From contig NZ_LNYY01000019.1 of NCBI RefSeq assembly GCF_001468005.1, positions 62,001 to 126,000 on the forward strand: a DNA stretch of 64,000 nucleotides, read 5' to 3'. Of the stretch, positions 16,753 to 26,065 are shown piece by piece; within the stretch, counting starts at the first letter, position 1; every line of letters begins with the position of its first letter. The stretch comes from Legionella steelei. GTDB taxonomy: Bacteria > Pseudomonadota > Gammaproteobacteria > Legionellales > Legionellaceae. The notes under the pieces were generated by a model that saw nothing but the letters and a program-made list of their open reading frames with translations, was not told the DNA's origin and did not search any database. The position numbers and the translations under genes are program-made.

Positions 16753-17189
16753 AATATGTTGCCCGAAAAAAATAGGAACTATAGCACAGAGAGAGTATGT
16801 TATGAAACTGCCCAGACTATGATCCTAGAAAAAGCAGTTAAACCATTCAACGCAAGCTAAAGATGCCAACGATAAGGTACCAACTGTTTTTTTCTGGAAT
16901 GCTCCAGTTTGCTATAAGCCAAATTCATACGATTTTTTTTATAAAGGGATTTTTGATCGTGTCCACATCTCTTGCGGGCGCGAGTGATTTTGTGCACAAC
17001 GACAGGAAAAAAGGCAGAGATTTTCTGATTAAATCATGTTATTTTACAGAGCGTATTAAGAATCTGCGGGTGATTAAATGGAATTAAGGAACATTTTGTT
17101 TAATTATTACCCTATTATTAAGGGTTCCTTAAGCTAATTTTTATATAATTAAGCTTCTTCAAGCCCAAAAACTGCACTGAAGGAATGCG
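16753..17189. other. Intergenic region between divergent ffh and the amino-acid transporter
   Basis: No gene is supported in these 437 bp. A TATAAT hexamer at 17144-17149 is a plausible -10 for the transporter (start at 17190), but no good -35 is seen. A weak hairpin ACCCT..AGGGT lies around 17109-17125. An open frame at 16863-17087 has no RBS or recognisable sequence and was not called. Confidence 0.45.
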
Positions 17190-18596
17190 ATGATCGAGAA
17201 AAAACACTCACTGACAATTTTCAGTCTGACGATGATAACAGTTGGTTCTGTAGACAGCATACGCAATTTGCCTGCTACAGCCTTATTCGGTAGTCAGTTA
17301 ATTTTTTATTTCGTTTTAGGTGCTTTATTTTTTCTAATCCCTACCGCGTTGGTTTCCGCAGAGCTGGCTTCGGGATGGCCACGACAGGGTGGGATTTATA
17401 TTTGGGTAAAACAGGCTTTCGGTAAAAAAGCAGGTTTCTTAGCCATTTGGTTGCAGTGGATAGAAAACGTAATTTGGTATCCAACGATTTTATCTTTTGT
17501 CGCCGGAACTATTGGCTATTTAATTAATCCTGAGTTAACAAGTAATCCTTATTTTTTATGGTCGGTCATCGTGAGTGCATTTTGGGGCGCGACGATATTG
17601 AATCTGCGCGGGATGAAATCATCTGCGGCATTTAGTAATCTTTGCTCTCTTGCAGGTTTATTGTTGCCTATGTCTCTCATTATTGGTCTAGGAGCTGTGT
17701 GGATTACTCAAGGGAATCCCTTACAGATTCAGTTTGATATTCCGAGTATCGTGCCGCATTTATCAGATAAATCCATGTGGGTTTCCTTAACGGCGATCAT
17801 TATGTCTTTTTGTGGCATTGAAATTGCGACAGTTCATGCTAACGATGTACATAACCCACAGCATGCTTTTCCCAAAGTTTTAATCTATTCAGTAGGAATT
17901 ATTTTAAGTACTTTAATCCTTGGATCTTTAGCCATTGCGATTGTTTTACCAGGAAAAGACATCAATTTAGTTGCTGGCATTATGCAAGCATTCGAGGCAT
18001 TTTTCTCTAGCTATCATTTATATTGGATGATGCCTGTAGTTGCTGTAATGCTGGTTTTGGGAGGGCTTGGAGGCGTGAGTAATTGGATAATTGCTCCCAC
18101 AAAAGGATTGCTGGTTGCTGCTGAAGATGGAAATTTGCCCGAATATTTCCAACGTACGAACGCACAAGGTGCCCCGGTTGTTATGCTGTACACGCAGGCG
18201 AGCATTGTTACCGTATTATCAGGATTATTCTTGTTTATGCCTAGTGTGAATGGCTCTTATTGGTTATTAACTGCTTTAGCAGCGCAATTGTATATGTTGA
18301 TGTATTTCATTATGTTTGCCGCTGCAATTAAATTGCGGTTTGCTGAACCTCATCATCACCGGCCTTTTGCGATCCCTGGAGGCATGTTCGGCATGCTATT
18401 TGTTGCAGGGGTAGGTATTATTGGTGTATGTGCTACCTTGGCAGTAAGTTTTATTCCACCAGACGGCATCAATGTAGGTAGTATGGCACGTTATGAGTTA
18501 ACATTAATTTGTGGCTTAATTCTCATGTGTTTACCACCGTTTATAAGCACTTGGTCGCGCGGAAAAACAGCAGTATTGGAGGCTGTTCCAGATTAA
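17190..18596 (+). CDS. APC-superfamily amino acid permease (glutamate/GABA antiporter-like)
   Basis: 468 residues with about 12 transmembrane helices. It starts MIEKKHSLTIFSLTMITVGSV; the region around NLPATALFGSQLIFYF and GWPRQGGIYIWVKQAFGKK corresponds to the helix-1/2 motif of the GadC/YjeM group. GGVSNWIIAPTKGLLVAAEDG is typical of the antiporter branch. The ATG is preceded by GAAGGA. Legionella lives largely on amino acids and has many such carriers; the substrate cannot be assigned. It lies 42 bp upstream of the PriC-like gene in the same direction. Confidence 0.88.
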   Translation: MIEKKHSLTIFSLTMITVGSVDSIRNLPATALFGSQLIFYFVLGALFFLIPTALVSAELASGWPRQGGIYIWVKQAFGKKAGFLAIWLQWIENVIWYPTILSFVAGTIGYLINPELTSNPYFLWSVIVSAFWGATILNLRGMKSSAAFSNLCSLAGLLLPMSLIIGLGAVWITQGNPLQIQFDIPSIVPHLSDKSMWVSLTAIIMSFCGIEIATVHANDVHNPQHAFPKVLIYSVGIILSTLILGSLAIAIVLPGKDINLVAGIMQAFEAFFSSYHLYWMMPVVAVMLVLGGLGGVSNWIIAPTKGLLVAAEDGNLPEYFQRTNAQGAPVVMLYTQASIVTVLSGLFLFMPSVNGSYWLLTALAAQLYMLMYFIMFAAAIKLRFAEPHHHRPFAIPGGMFGMLFVAGVGIIGVCATLAVSFIPPDGINVGSMARYELTLICGLILMCLPPFISTWSRGKTAVLEAVPD

Positions 18597-18638
18597 AGAT
18601 TCTCCTGTGTACGCGGAAGGCATTTATAGACAAAAAGT

Positions 18639-19178
18639 ATGATGGATATCCCAGCAGAATCTAATGAATTATTAAGCCAGTTAATGGCAAGATTACCTGA
18701 ATTGGAATGGAAGATTAGCGAGCTTGGCTCATTTTTTTCGAGCCAGCGTTTGCCCAAAGGGTTATTTCGTACCGATTCAGGGCTAAATGGTGGTGCTGCA
18801 TGTATTGCAGAAATTAAAGCAGATATCCACGCCTTAGGTGCGCAAAAAAATAAGCGTAGTGCTTTTTATTTGGCGGAACGAATCAGACGAAAAATTAATG
18901 TTTTAGTTGTGTTATGTCAAATGCATCAAGGTAAGGCTAAGCCTGAGGAAAAACCAGTATTTGGCATTAAGATGCTAAGTACCAGGCGGCAATGGATAAA
19001 TGACCTTGAGTTAGAAATTAAAACCTTAGAAGAACAACAACAAGCAATGACTAAAGCTTTAGAACATCTAAGGCATAATCATAATCCCAGTGCAATTTTA
19101 CATTTAAAAGCAGAGCTAGGTGAGGTGGTGCGTCGCCTAACTTTAGCGAAAGAAACACTAAATCGTGCTGTTTCTTGA
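18639..19178 (+). CDS. PriC-like primosomal replication protein N''
   Basis: 179 residues, soluble and mostly helical. Features resembling PriC are an N-terminal LEWKISELGSFFSSQRLPKGLF segment, the middle CIAEIKADIHAL and FYLAERIRRKINVLV, and a C-terminal coiled coil (LELEIKTLEEQQQAM onward). PriC loads DnaB at stalled forks. The call rests on pattern memory, since the family is poorly conserved. It could also be an uncharacterised helical protein. The start is either of two consecutive ATG codons at 18639/18642. Confidence 0.5.
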   Translation: MMDIPAESNELLSQLMARLPELEWKISELGSFFSSQRLPKGLFRTDSGLNGGAACIAEIKADIHALGAQKNKRSAFYLAERIRRKINVLVVLCQMHQGKAKPEEKPVFGIKMLSTRRQWINDLELEIKTLEEQQQAMTKALEHLRHNHNPSAILHLKAELGEVVRRLTLAKETLNRAVS

Positions 19179-19415
19179 TCGAGAATCTTTTTCTCAATAA
19201 GCTAATGCTGTAAATTAACGAGGGTTCGAGATACAAGACATTTTTAGGTCTTATGTATCGCTAAACGAACGTTGTCTCGTAAAATCTATCTTTACGGGAG
19301 CCGGTTCAAAATAATCATATGCCTTCTTGGCGTAATTATTAATAAATCGCTCAATTAAATCATTTACTTGCATAAAGATAAACGAGAATGAGTGGTTACA
19401 AAAAGGAGCTTTTAA

Positions 19416-19757
19416 ATGTCAGATAAATATTCTCAAGTCACCAAAGACATCAGTACTCAATTAGCGAAAATGCGTAAGGAAATGCCAGAAGTAATGTCTG
19501 GATTTTCAGCTCTAGCGCAGGCAGCATCTAAAGACGGCGTACTCGATAAAAAAACTAAAGAATTAATTGCTATGGCTTTGGCTGTTGCCAAACAATGTGA
19601 TGGTTGTATCGGATTTCATGCACAAGCATTAATTAAATTACAAGCAACCCGAGAAGAGTTTTTAGAAACGCTAGGTATGGCTGTATACATGGGTGGTGGC
19701 CCATCTCTAATGTATGCCGCAGAAGCTTTAGAGGCTTTTGAAGAGTTTAGTAAATAA
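19416..19757 (+). CDS. Carboxymuconolactone decarboxylase / AhpD-like protein
   Basis: 113 residues, the usual length of the small AhpD-like proteins. The redox motif is intact: CDGCIGFHAQAL (CxxC plus His three residues on). The helix ELIAMALAVAKQ precedes it, and LGMAVYMGGGPSLMYAAEAL follows. These proteins have thiol-dependent peroxidase-type activity or related roles. AAAAAGGAG lies 7 nt before the ATG. It is a monocistronic gene with a hairpin and T-rich stretch downstream. Confidence 0.9.
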   Translation: MSDKYSQVTKDISTQLAKMRKEMPEVMSGFSALAQAASKDGVLDKKTKELIAMALAVAKQCDGCIGFHAQALIKLQATREEFLETLGMAVYMGGGPSLMYAAEALEAFEEFSK

Positions 19758-19817
19758 ATTGCTGCGCTTAGCATCAACTTACATTATCTTTTGTTATGCT
19801 TCAGCGATGTAGCAAGT

Positions 19818-19868
19818 GTAGCAACTGTCTTGAAATAAAATTTAAGACAGTTGCTACGTTTTATTGAG
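19818..19868 (+). terminator. Probable terminator after the AhpD-like gene
   Basis: 14-bp perfect arms (19818-19831 GTAGCAACTGTCTT and 19844-19857 its complement), a 12-nt AT-rich loop, then GTTTTATT. It lies 60 bp after the stop. The long stem is unusual for a simple terminator, so it could also be a folded repeat. Confidence 0.55.
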
Positions 19869-19977
19869 CTATTTTTGTCAACGAGATTACCTAACACATA
19901 CAAGGATGACCAGGTATGTGTTAATGATCCATCATCTAGATGTATACAAAATCCGGGTTTAGAATTTCCCTGAAAGA

Positions 19978-20484
19978 CTAATGTTGGGCTGTTGCTGGTT
20001 GCTCTGTTGATGGTTGCGTTACTGGTGGCTGTGCTGCAGATGGTTGTCCTAACGCAGCAGAAACATGAAGCATTTCATTTTTGGCTGCGGTATTTTGTTG
20101 GCATGGGTATTGTTTGCTTGCACCTAACCAGGCTATTTGCGATACGGTCATGGCGTCTTTGTCGCTTTGCTGGCTTGAGATTTCTTTATAAGTTTGCTGA
20201 ATCAGCCCACAAAGAGTAGGTGCATTAAGTTGTACGCTTGGGGGGAGGCAAAAAATAGGCGTTCCATGATTTTTTGCGATTTCATTCGCCTGAATCATTG
20301 TTTCAGCAATACTTTCACAGGTTATTGTCAAAACATGACGGGCGGACCTAGCCCACGCTTGTGCTTGAGGATCGGCTTTAACCTCCATCTGCGGAATATT
20401 ATCAGCAATATTCATATAGTTCTTTATGGTGTCGGCATGTATGCAGTGACAAAAGAATAAGAAACTAATTAATAATATACGCAT
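19978..20484 (-). CDS. Secreted Rap1a/Tai-like protein
   Basis: 168 residues from ATG at 20484 (AAGGG upstream). The first 17 residues are a cleavable signal peptide (LLISFLFFCHCIHA). The mature part has conserved Cys pairs and a layout like the Rap1a/Tai immunity fold: VLTITCESIAETMIQA, then TPIFCLPPSVQLNAPTLCGL, then IAWLGASKQYPC. The last ~30 residues are an Ala/Pro/Gln/Thr low-complexity tail (QPSTEQPATAQH). In Serratia and relatives, Rap and Tai proteins protect against T6SS amidase effectors. No toxin gene is adjacent here, so the role is open. Confidence 0.6.
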   Translation of the reverse strand: MRILLISFLFFCHCIHADTIKNYMNIADNIPQMEVKADPQAQAWARSARHVLTITCESIAETMIQANEIAKNHGTPIFCLPPSVQLNAPTLCGLIQQTYKEISSQQSDKDAMTVSQIAWLGASKQYPCQQNTAAKNEMLHVSAALGQPSAAQPPVTQPSTEQPATAQH

Positions 20485-20551
20485 AATTATACCCTTAAAA
20501 TTAATGTAACTATTCAGCGCCATGCTCTCAACCATGGTGAGTAGCTACACA

Positions 20552-20755
20552 TTAAATGCCATGTGGCTTAATTAAACCCAGTTTAAAAGCAATTAATAAA
20601 AATATAAATAAACTCACTGAAATACTTATTCTTATGGTTAAGGCTTTAATAGTCCGTTTGGAGTTACCGGAGTCACGAATAAGAAAGATAAGACCACTTG
20701 CTAAAGAAGCTGCGATGATAATCATGGCAAAGATGATGATAATTTTAGTGATCAT
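20552..20755 (-). CDS. DUF2909-type twin transmembrane protein
   Basis: 67 residues: a first hydrophobic helix (~3-25, IIIIFAMIIIAASLASGLIFLI), a short basic loop (RDSGNSKRTIKALTIR), and a second helix (~44-62). This matches the small twin-TM proteins commonly next to SURF1 in gammaproteobacterial cytochrome oxidase clusters. It is divergent from the SURF1 gene by 56 bp. Probably an oxidase assembly accessory in the inner membrane. Confidence 0.7.
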   Translation of the reverse strand: MITKIIIIFAMIIIAASLASGLIFLIRDSGNSKRTIKALTIRISISVSLFIFLLIAFKLGLIKPHGI

Positions 20756-20811
20756 TTGTTATACTCCTGAAATTGCCGTCTGATTATGACTAACATTTGA
20801 ACAATTAAATA

Positions 20812-21549
20812 ATGATGCCTAGTTTAACCTGTTTTAAATTTCGTTTCACCCCAAGTTGGCCGATGTTCATTCTTGCTATCTTATTTTTTTCTTTGTTTGT
20901 ACGCCTTGGTTTTTGGCAGATTTATCGTGCAGATGAAAAAACAAAAATGATTCTTGCACAAAAGGCACAAGAAAAGCAAAAACCAATCCTTTGGAATACA
21001 AAGGAAAAGCTGCCGTTACAATATGAACGCATCATCTTGGAAGGGGAGTATTTGCCGCAAATATTCTTATTGGATAATCAGCATCACAAACATCAATTTG
21101 GTTACGATGTACTATCTCCCTTGGAATTATCTGATGGCACTATTGTCATTGTTGATCGAGGGTGGGTTCCTGGTGAGCTGACACGTCGTGTTCTCCCGAA
21201 TATCCAAATTCCTAAAGGAGTCATGGAATTACAGGGTACGGCATATTTTCCGAGTAAAAAGCAATGGGTTTTAGGGCCTGTTTCGGAAGAAAAAGGGAAT
21301 AAAATAACCATTTTGGAGCGTGTGGATGATCAATTGATCAGCCAAATTTTGCAAAAATCAGTCTCTCCGTTTATTATTCGCCTCGACAAGCAAGATACAA
21401 ATGGATTTGTGCGTGAATGGGAGACGGTCTCCATGCCTCCGCAGCGGCATTTAGCTTATGCTATGCAGTGGTTTGTTATGGCATTGGTGATACTAATTAT
21501 ATTTGTAGCATTAAATCTGAAGAAAAAAAATGAGAAAACAATCCAGTAA
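20812..21549 (+). CDS. SURF1-family cytochrome oxidase assembly protein
   Basis: 245 residues with the SURF1 layout: one transmembrane helix at ~15-35, followed by LGFWQIYRADEKTKMI, a periplasmic domain with YERIILEGEYL, LLDNQHHKHQFGYDVLSP and VIVDRGWVPG, and a second helix at ~215-235 preceded by RHLAYAMQWFVMAL. It helps insert heme a into cytochrome c oxidase subunit I. Its end overlaps the next gene by 20 bp, indicating an operon with the heme A/O genes. Confidence 0.93.
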   Translation: MMPSLTCFKFRFTPSWPMFILAILFFSLFVRLGFWQIYRADEKTKMILAQKAQEKQKPILWNTKEKLPLQYERIILEGEYLPQIFLLDNQHHKHQFGYDVLSPLELSDGTIVIVDRGWVPGELTRRVLPNIQIPKGVMELQGTAYFPSKKQWVLGPVSEEKGNKITILERVDDQLISQILQKSVSPFIIRLDKQDTNGFVREWETVSMPPQRHLAYAMQWFVMALVILIIFVALNLKKKNEKTIQ

Positions 21550-22078
21550 ATATTATATTTTATTGTTGTTAGTTGTAATATTCGCCACACCTGGGATAAC
21601 TGCTTATGTGTTTTTCCAGCATCCTTCCTGGTTGGGCTCTGCACGGATCAATAAAGGGACCTTACTGAATCCCCCAGTATTATTAGATACTTTGGAGGGA
21701 AAGTCTAAGTGGCGTATCGTTTTTTGGAGTCCAGAGACTTGTGACCAGGTATGTATGAAACAATTGGATGTCTTGGCTCGAATTCGCCTGGCATTGGGGC
21801 GTAAGTTATACCAGGTCGATCAATGGCTTCTTATCAGTGATAAAGCACCCCCTTTATCGCAGGAACAACAATCCTTTTTAAAGGATATAGATTTTAAAGT
21901 GGCGAAATTATCTGCGGCTGAGCTTACTGCAAAAGATACTTTACTTTCACAAGCGCAAGTATTTATAGCTGATCCGGGTAATTATTTAATTCTCAGTTAT
22001 GCACCTCAGGTTAATCCTGAAGATGTATATAAAGATTTGAAGTTGTTACTAAATACAACAGAAAACAAGAGTGATTAA
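21530..22078 (+). CDS. Membrane-anchored thioredoxin-fold-like oxidase assembly protein
   Basis: 182 residues. An N-terminal anchor helix (~8-28) leads to a periplasmic domain. The segment WRIVFWSPETCDQVCMKQLDVL carries a CxxxC motif in the place where SCO1 has CGYVC, and a later region VFIADPGNYLILSYAP resembles the SCO C-terminal strand, but the SCO histidine is missing. It is a short SCO-like or thioredoxin-like protein of the kind often found between SURF1 and COX15. It overlaps both neighbours, so it is co-translated with them. Confidence 0.65.
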   Translation: MRKQSSKYYILLLLVVIFATPGITAYVFFQHPSWLGSARINKGTLLNPPVLLDTLEGKSKWRIVFWSPETCDQVCMKQLDVLARIRLALGRKLYQVDQWLLISDKAPPLSQEQQSFLKDIDFKVAKLSAAELTAKDTLLSQAQVFIADPGNYLILSYAPQVNPEDVYKDLKLLLNTTENKSD

Positions 22079-22082
22079 TCTG

Positions 22083-23090
22083 ATGCAGAATAAATTATTA
22101 CGATATGTAGTATCATTTACTGTGCTTTTATCTTTATTAGTGGTGATGTTGGGTGCCTACACACGTTTGACTGATGCAGGCTTAGGTTGCCCTGATTGGC
22201 CTGGTTGTTATGGGCAGATGGTTCTTCCAAGCGCTAAGGAAAAATTGAAAGCAGCTCAGACTCAATATCCCCAAATTCCTATCGAGTCTAGAAAGGCTTG
22301 GACCGAAATGGCTCATCGTTATGTCGCGGGTTCTTTAGCTTTATTGATCTTTTTTATTGCTTTTTATGCGCTACGCAAACGTTTACGTGGCGATTATTTG
22401 ATGCCTTGGCATTTACCTGCTGCATTACTTGTATTGGTTTTTTTTCAAGCGGCTTTGGGAATGTGGACCGTAACTTTAAAGTTATTACCGGTGGTAGTTA
22501 TGGGGCATCTTTTAGGTGGGATGCTGATTGTCGCCTGTTTAAGCCGTTTTCGCTTGCAAATCAGCTCATTGAGCGGACAGGACTTGCCACAATGGCGTCC
22601 TTGGTTGCGTCTAGGGGTAATTATTGTTTTCCTGCAAATCGCTTTGGGTGGTTGGGTCAGTTCAAATTATGCGGGGATCTCATGTATTGGTTTTCCTCAG
22701 TGCAATGGAGAATGGTTGCCTGATTTACATTTTGCACAAGGATTTAATTTATTTGCACCAGTGGGGGCTAATTATCAAGGTGGTTTGTTAGATCATGATG
22801 TACGGGTAACAATTCAATGGATTCATCGATTAGGGGCTGTAATCACTGCGCTATATATGCTGGCACTTTCTTTATTGATTATGTTGCGAAGTCGTTTCAA
22901 TTATCTCAAAACAGCTGCTGCGTTGATTTTCCTATGTATATTAGTTCAATTTACTTTAGGTATCCTGAATGTAGTTTATCTACTCCCAATCAGTGTAGCA
23001 GTCGCCCATAATGGAGTTGCAGCTCTATTATTGGCAACAGCATTTAGTACACTTCATTTTACACGTAAGGGGCAAAATGATGCACGTTGA
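22083..23090 (+). CDS. ctaA: Heme A synthase (COX15/CtaA)
   Basis: About 335 residues with eight transmembrane helices. It oxidises the methyl group of heme O to make heme A. Family motifs are seen: [51 protein letters not shown] and [10 protein letters not shown], which contain the conserved heme-ligand histidines. ATG at 22083 is chosen; a GTG at 22071 overlapping the upstream gene is the alternative. Its end overlaps the start of the heme O synthase gene. Confidence 0.95.
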   Translation: MQNKLLRYVVSFTVLLSLLVVMLGAYTRLTDAGLGCPDWPGCYGQMVLPSAKEKLKAAQTQYPQIPIESRKAWTEMAHRYVAGSLALLIFFIAFYALRKRLRGDYLMPWHLPAALLVLVFFQAALGMWTVTLKLLPVVVMGHLLGGMLIVACLSRFRLQISSLSGQDLPQWRPWLRLGVIIVFLQIALGGWVSSNYAGISCIGFPQCNGEWLPDLHFAQGFNLFAPVGANYQGGLLDHDVRVTIQWIHRLGAVITALYMLALSLLIMLRSRFNYLKTAAALIFLCILVQFTLGILNVVYLLPISVAVAHNGVAALLLATAFSTLHFTRKGQNDAR

Positions 23091-23967
23091 TCATGTAGTT
23101 CAACCCTCGTCAGCTGCTTGGCGTGATTATCTTGAGTTATGTAAGCCTCGTGTTGTATTGCTTATGTTGTTGACTGTGGTTGTTGGCATGTACTTGGCAA
23201 CACCAGGTTGGGTTAGCTTATCATTATTATTTTTTTCTTTACTTGGTATTGGATTGTGTGCAGGAAGTGCTGCTGCAATTAATCATTTAGTGGATAAGCG
23301 AATTGATGCCATCATGGCTAGGACTAAAAAGCGACCTGTTGCCAGTGGCCAAGTTTCAGTGCGTCAGGCCATGTTGTTTGCTTTTATCATGGGAGTCTTA
23401 GGCTTGACCATTTTGGTTGTTTTTGTGAATCAATTAACTGCCATACTGACGTTTGTTACATTGATTGGCTATGCAGGTATTTATACAGGTTATTTAAAAA
23501 GAGCTACGTCACAAAACATCGTTATCGGCGGATTGGCAGGAGCTGCTCCACCATTACTGGGCTGGACGGCGGTGACCAATCAACTGGATCCTCAAGCGTT
23601 ATTGTTGGTGTTAATTATTTTTATTTGGACACCACCCCATTTCTGGGCTTTGGCTATCTATCGCTATGAAGAGTACCAAGACGCAGAAATTCCTATGTTA
23701 CCGGTGACTCATGGTATCGCATTTACTAAATTAAGTGTTTATTTGTATACCATTTTATTATTGGTAGTAAGTGTTTTACCTTTTGTTATCGGGATGAGTG
23801 GTTTGTTTTATTTAATCGGTGCTTTAGTACTTGGAGGACGATTTTTATTTTGGTCTCACAAGTTATATCGTACTGATAAGCCTGTAGTTGCAATGCAAAC
23901 ATTTAGATTTTCAATTGTTTATTTGATGTTGTTGTTTGTTTTTTTATTGTTCGATCATTATTTATAA
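23077..23967 (+). CDS. ctaB: Protoheme IX farnesyltransferase (heme O synthase)
   Basis: 296 residues with about nine transmembrane helices. It farnesylates heme B to heme O, the substrate of the upstream gene's product. The prenyltransferase motifs are intact: [19 protein letters not shown] (N-D-D), and [16 protein letters not shown] after [12 protein letters not shown] at 23077 is chosen because homology begins nearby ([15 protein letters not shown]); the frame stays open further upstream inside ctaA. It overlaps ctaA by 14 bp. Also named cyoE. Confidence 0.96.
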   Translation: MMHVDHVVQPSSAAWRDYLELCKPRVVLLMLLTVVVGMYLATPGWVSLSLLFFSLLGIGLCAGSAAAINHLVDKRIDAIMARTKKRPVASGQVSVRQAMLFAFIMGVLGLTILVVFVNQLTAILTFVTLIGYAGIYTGYLKRATSQNIVIGGLAGAAPPLLGWTAVTNQLDPQALLLVLIIFIWTPPHFWALAIYRYEEYQDAEIPMLPVTHGIAFTKLSVYLYTILLLVVSVLPFVIGMSGLFYLIGALVLGGRFLFWSHKLYRTDKPVVAMQTFRFSIVYLMLLFVFLLFDHYL

Positions 23968-23978
23968 GGAATGTGTAT

Positions 23979-24039
23979 GAAATAAGTCCCACACCGCAAT
24001 TCAGATAGATATTGAACAGCGAGTGGTGAGACTTATTTC
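23979..24039. repeat. Inverted repeat between ctaB and the SCO1 gene
   Basis: GAAATAAGTC (23979-23988) pairs with GACTTATTTC (24030-24039). A CACACC..GGTG pair extends the stem inward. The fold could end transcription of ctaB or stabilise its mRNA; there is no clear T tract. Confidence 0.45.
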
Positions 24040-24066
24040 CTGTCCGTTCCTATTAAGGGGGATAAA

Positions 24067-24711
24067 ATGAGTTTAAAGGCTAAAAGTGTTACCTTTACCG
24101 TTGTTGTTTTGTTGGCTCTTGCAGGACTATTTTCAGGGATTTTTGTCGGTCAACATTTCCACTTTAAGAAAAAAATCGATGTGTCTACCTTTCATGGTAC
24201 ATACCTTGAAAATCCAAGAACAGTGAATCGCTTCAGCTTAGAAGGCGTTGATGAGAAATCATTCGATAATAAAAGCTTAAAAGGAAAATGGACTTTAATG
24301 TTTTTTGGTTTCACAAACTGCGGTTATGTTTGTCCAACGACAATGGCAGAATTAGCTAAAATGTATCGTACCCTTGAAGACAAGGGTGTGAAGAATTTAC
24401 CCCGGATCGTAATGATTTCTATTGATCCAGAACGTGATACTCCTGAGAAATTACGTGCTTATGTGACTTCATTCCATCCTAATTTTTATGGGGCACGTGG
24501 CGACGAAGAGTCCATTAAATCAATGACTCGAGAAATGGGTATTGCTTATGCGAAGGTAATTGAAAAGGGAAGTAATGATGCAACAAATTATGATATTCAG
24601 CATAGTGGCGCTTTAATGCTATTTAATCCTAACGGTGAACTGAATGCATTTTTTACCACTCCGCATCATGCAGATTTATTGGCAAAAGATTATTTATTAT
24701 TAGTTTCCTAA
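24067..24711 (+). CDS. SCO1/SenC-family copper chaperone for cytochrome oxidase
   Basis: 214 residues. One N-terminal anchor helix (~9-28) precedes a periplasmic thioredoxin fold. The copper-binding motif is FTNCGYVCPTTMAEL (CxxxC), and the distal histidine is in YDIQHSGALMLFNPNG. MISIDPERDTPEKLRAYV is typical of the family. It delivers copper to the CuA site of the oxidase. AAGGGGG lies 4 nt before the ATG. It closes the oxidase assembly cluster. Confidence 0.95.
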   Translation: MSLKAKSVTFTVVVLLALAGLFSGIFVGQHFHFKKKIDVSTFHGTYLENPRTVNRFSLEGVDEKSFDNKSLKGKWTLMFFGFTNCGYVCPTTMAELAKMYRTLEDKGVKNLPRIVMISIDPERDTPEKLRAYVTSFHPNFYGARGDEESIKSMTREMGIAYAKVIEKGSNDATNYDIQHSGALMLFNPNGELNAFFTTPHHADLLAKDYLLLVS

Positions 24712-25000
24712 TTGAGGATATTTTTATAAATATATTTTTTAACTCCAATGTGATTTTTACATTTTTTAGACTAGTCTTATTTATACGAGTCTGTTGTAAA
24801 TAAATTTTTAGCATGGAACTTCTAGAGTCTATTTACGATTCTACTATCATGGCCAAAACGCTGTGATTTTATGTACTTCGCTACTCGCATACTTCGTGTA
24901 TGCTGTGTTTCGATGCTCTAAATTCACTGTATTTTGACTTAGCTAGCGAATTGTAAGCGGACCCTAATAATAAAAATAAAAGTTGAGGAACGCGTTTTTC

Positions 25001-25909
25001 ATGAAAATTGCAATATTGGCCACTAATCCACATTTATACTCTCACAAGCGTCTGAAGGCAGAGGGTGAGGCTGCTGGTCATGAAATTAAAATTATTAACC
25101 CATTATATTGTTACATGAATGTCGCCGCCTCTTGCCCTAAGGTGCATTATAGAGGTGGCTCTCCTTTGCAGCATTTCGATGCGGTAATTCCTAGAATTGG
25201 TGCATCAAATACGTACTATGGAACTGCAGTTTTACGGCATATGGAAACGATGGGCATGTATGCTTTAAATGAATCTTTAGCCATCGCACGCTCTCGAGAC
25301 AAATTCCGTTCTTTACAATTATTGGCGCGTAAAGGGATTCCTATGCCCTTAACTAGCTTTGCTCAATCTCCTGATGACACTGAGGATTTAGTGCGCATGG
25401 TCGGTGGGGCACCTTTAGTCATTAAATTATTGGAAGGTACACAAGGCAAGGGAGTAATCCTAGCAGACAGTCATCAATCGGCTGTAAGTATCATTAATGC
25501 GTTTAAAGAAATGCATGCCAATATCCTAGTTCAAGAGTTTATTGAGGAATCGCGTGGGGTTGATATTCGTTGCTTTGTTGTAGGCGATAAGGTGGTTGCT
25601 GCGGTGAAACGACAAGCAAAAGAGGGGGAGTTTCGTGCGAATGTCCATCAAGGTGGAAAGGCAGTTAAGGTAAAGTTATCACCACAAGAGCGTGCGATTG
25701 CGGTCAGCGCTGCTAAAACAATGAGTTTAAAAGTTGCTGGTGTTGATTTAATTCGTTCGAATCATGGGCCTTTAGTTTTGGAAATTAATTCTTCACCTGG
25801 CCTTGAAGGGGTAGAAAAAGCAACTGGCATCAATATCGCTGGAAAAATCATTGAATACATTGAGAAACATGCAAAACCGATCAGTGTAAATGATCGTTTT
25901 CATGGATAG
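25001..25909 (+). CDS. rimK: RimK-type alpha-L-glutamate ligase (ATP-grasp)
   Basis: 302 residues, matching the ~300 of RimK. It adds glutamate residues to the C-terminus of ribosomal protein S6 in E. coli. The start [18 protein letters not shown] is typical; an upstream TTG at 24983 is ignored. ATP-grasp elements are [39 protein letters not shown] and [20 protein letters not shown]. The 289-bp gap before it holds a small GCATAC/GTATGC hairpin at 24887-24903 but no gene. Confidence 0.93.
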   Translation: MKIAILATNPHLYSHKRLKAEGEAAGHEIKIINPLYCYMNVAASCPKVHYRGGSPLQHFDAVIPRIGASNTYYGTAVLRHMETMGMYALNESLAIARSRDKFRSLQLLARKGIPMPLTSFAQSPDDTEDLVRMVGGAPLVIKLLEGTQGKGVILADSHQSAVSIINAFKEMHANILVQEFIEESRGVDIRCFVVGDKVVAAVKRQAKEGEFRANVHQGGKAVKVKLSPQERAIAVSAAKTMSLKVAGVDLIRSNHGPLVLEINSSPGLEGVEKATGINIAGKIIEYIEKHAKPISVNDRFHG

Positions 25910-25991
25910 GAAATCTTATAAATATCCAATCAGCGCCCAAATCTAATTTTCTCAGAGCCCCTGTACTTTTGACTAAGACTACTACGTGAAG

Positions 25992-26058
25992 CCCGGTTGT
26001 TTACAACCGGGAAGTGAGTTTTTTTCTAAGTTTTTGATCCTGGTCGCAAGCAACCAGG
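25992..26058. repeat. Two palindromes of the CCTGGTTGC family
   Basis: CCCGGTTGT TT ACAACCGGG (25992-26011), followed by GAAGTGAGTTTTTTTC, and CCTGGTCGC AA GCAACCAGG (26039-26058, one mismatch). They lie between convergent rimK and the MFS gene. The first, with its T tract, can act as a terminator for rimK. Confidence 0.6.
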
Positions 26059-26065
26059 TTACTGA

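Noticed and set aside
16863-17087. 74-codon frame upstream of the amino-acid permease
   Set aside because: No ribosome binding site, no recognisable sequence, and it ends before the promoter region of the permease.
22298-22723. 141-codon frame within ctaA
   Set aside because: Shadow in another frame of a clearly conserved heme A synthase.
24712-25000. Possible small RNA or repeat between SCO1 and rimK
   Set aside because: Only a 6-bp GCATAC/GTATGC hairpin was visible; no promoter-terminator pair could be drawn.
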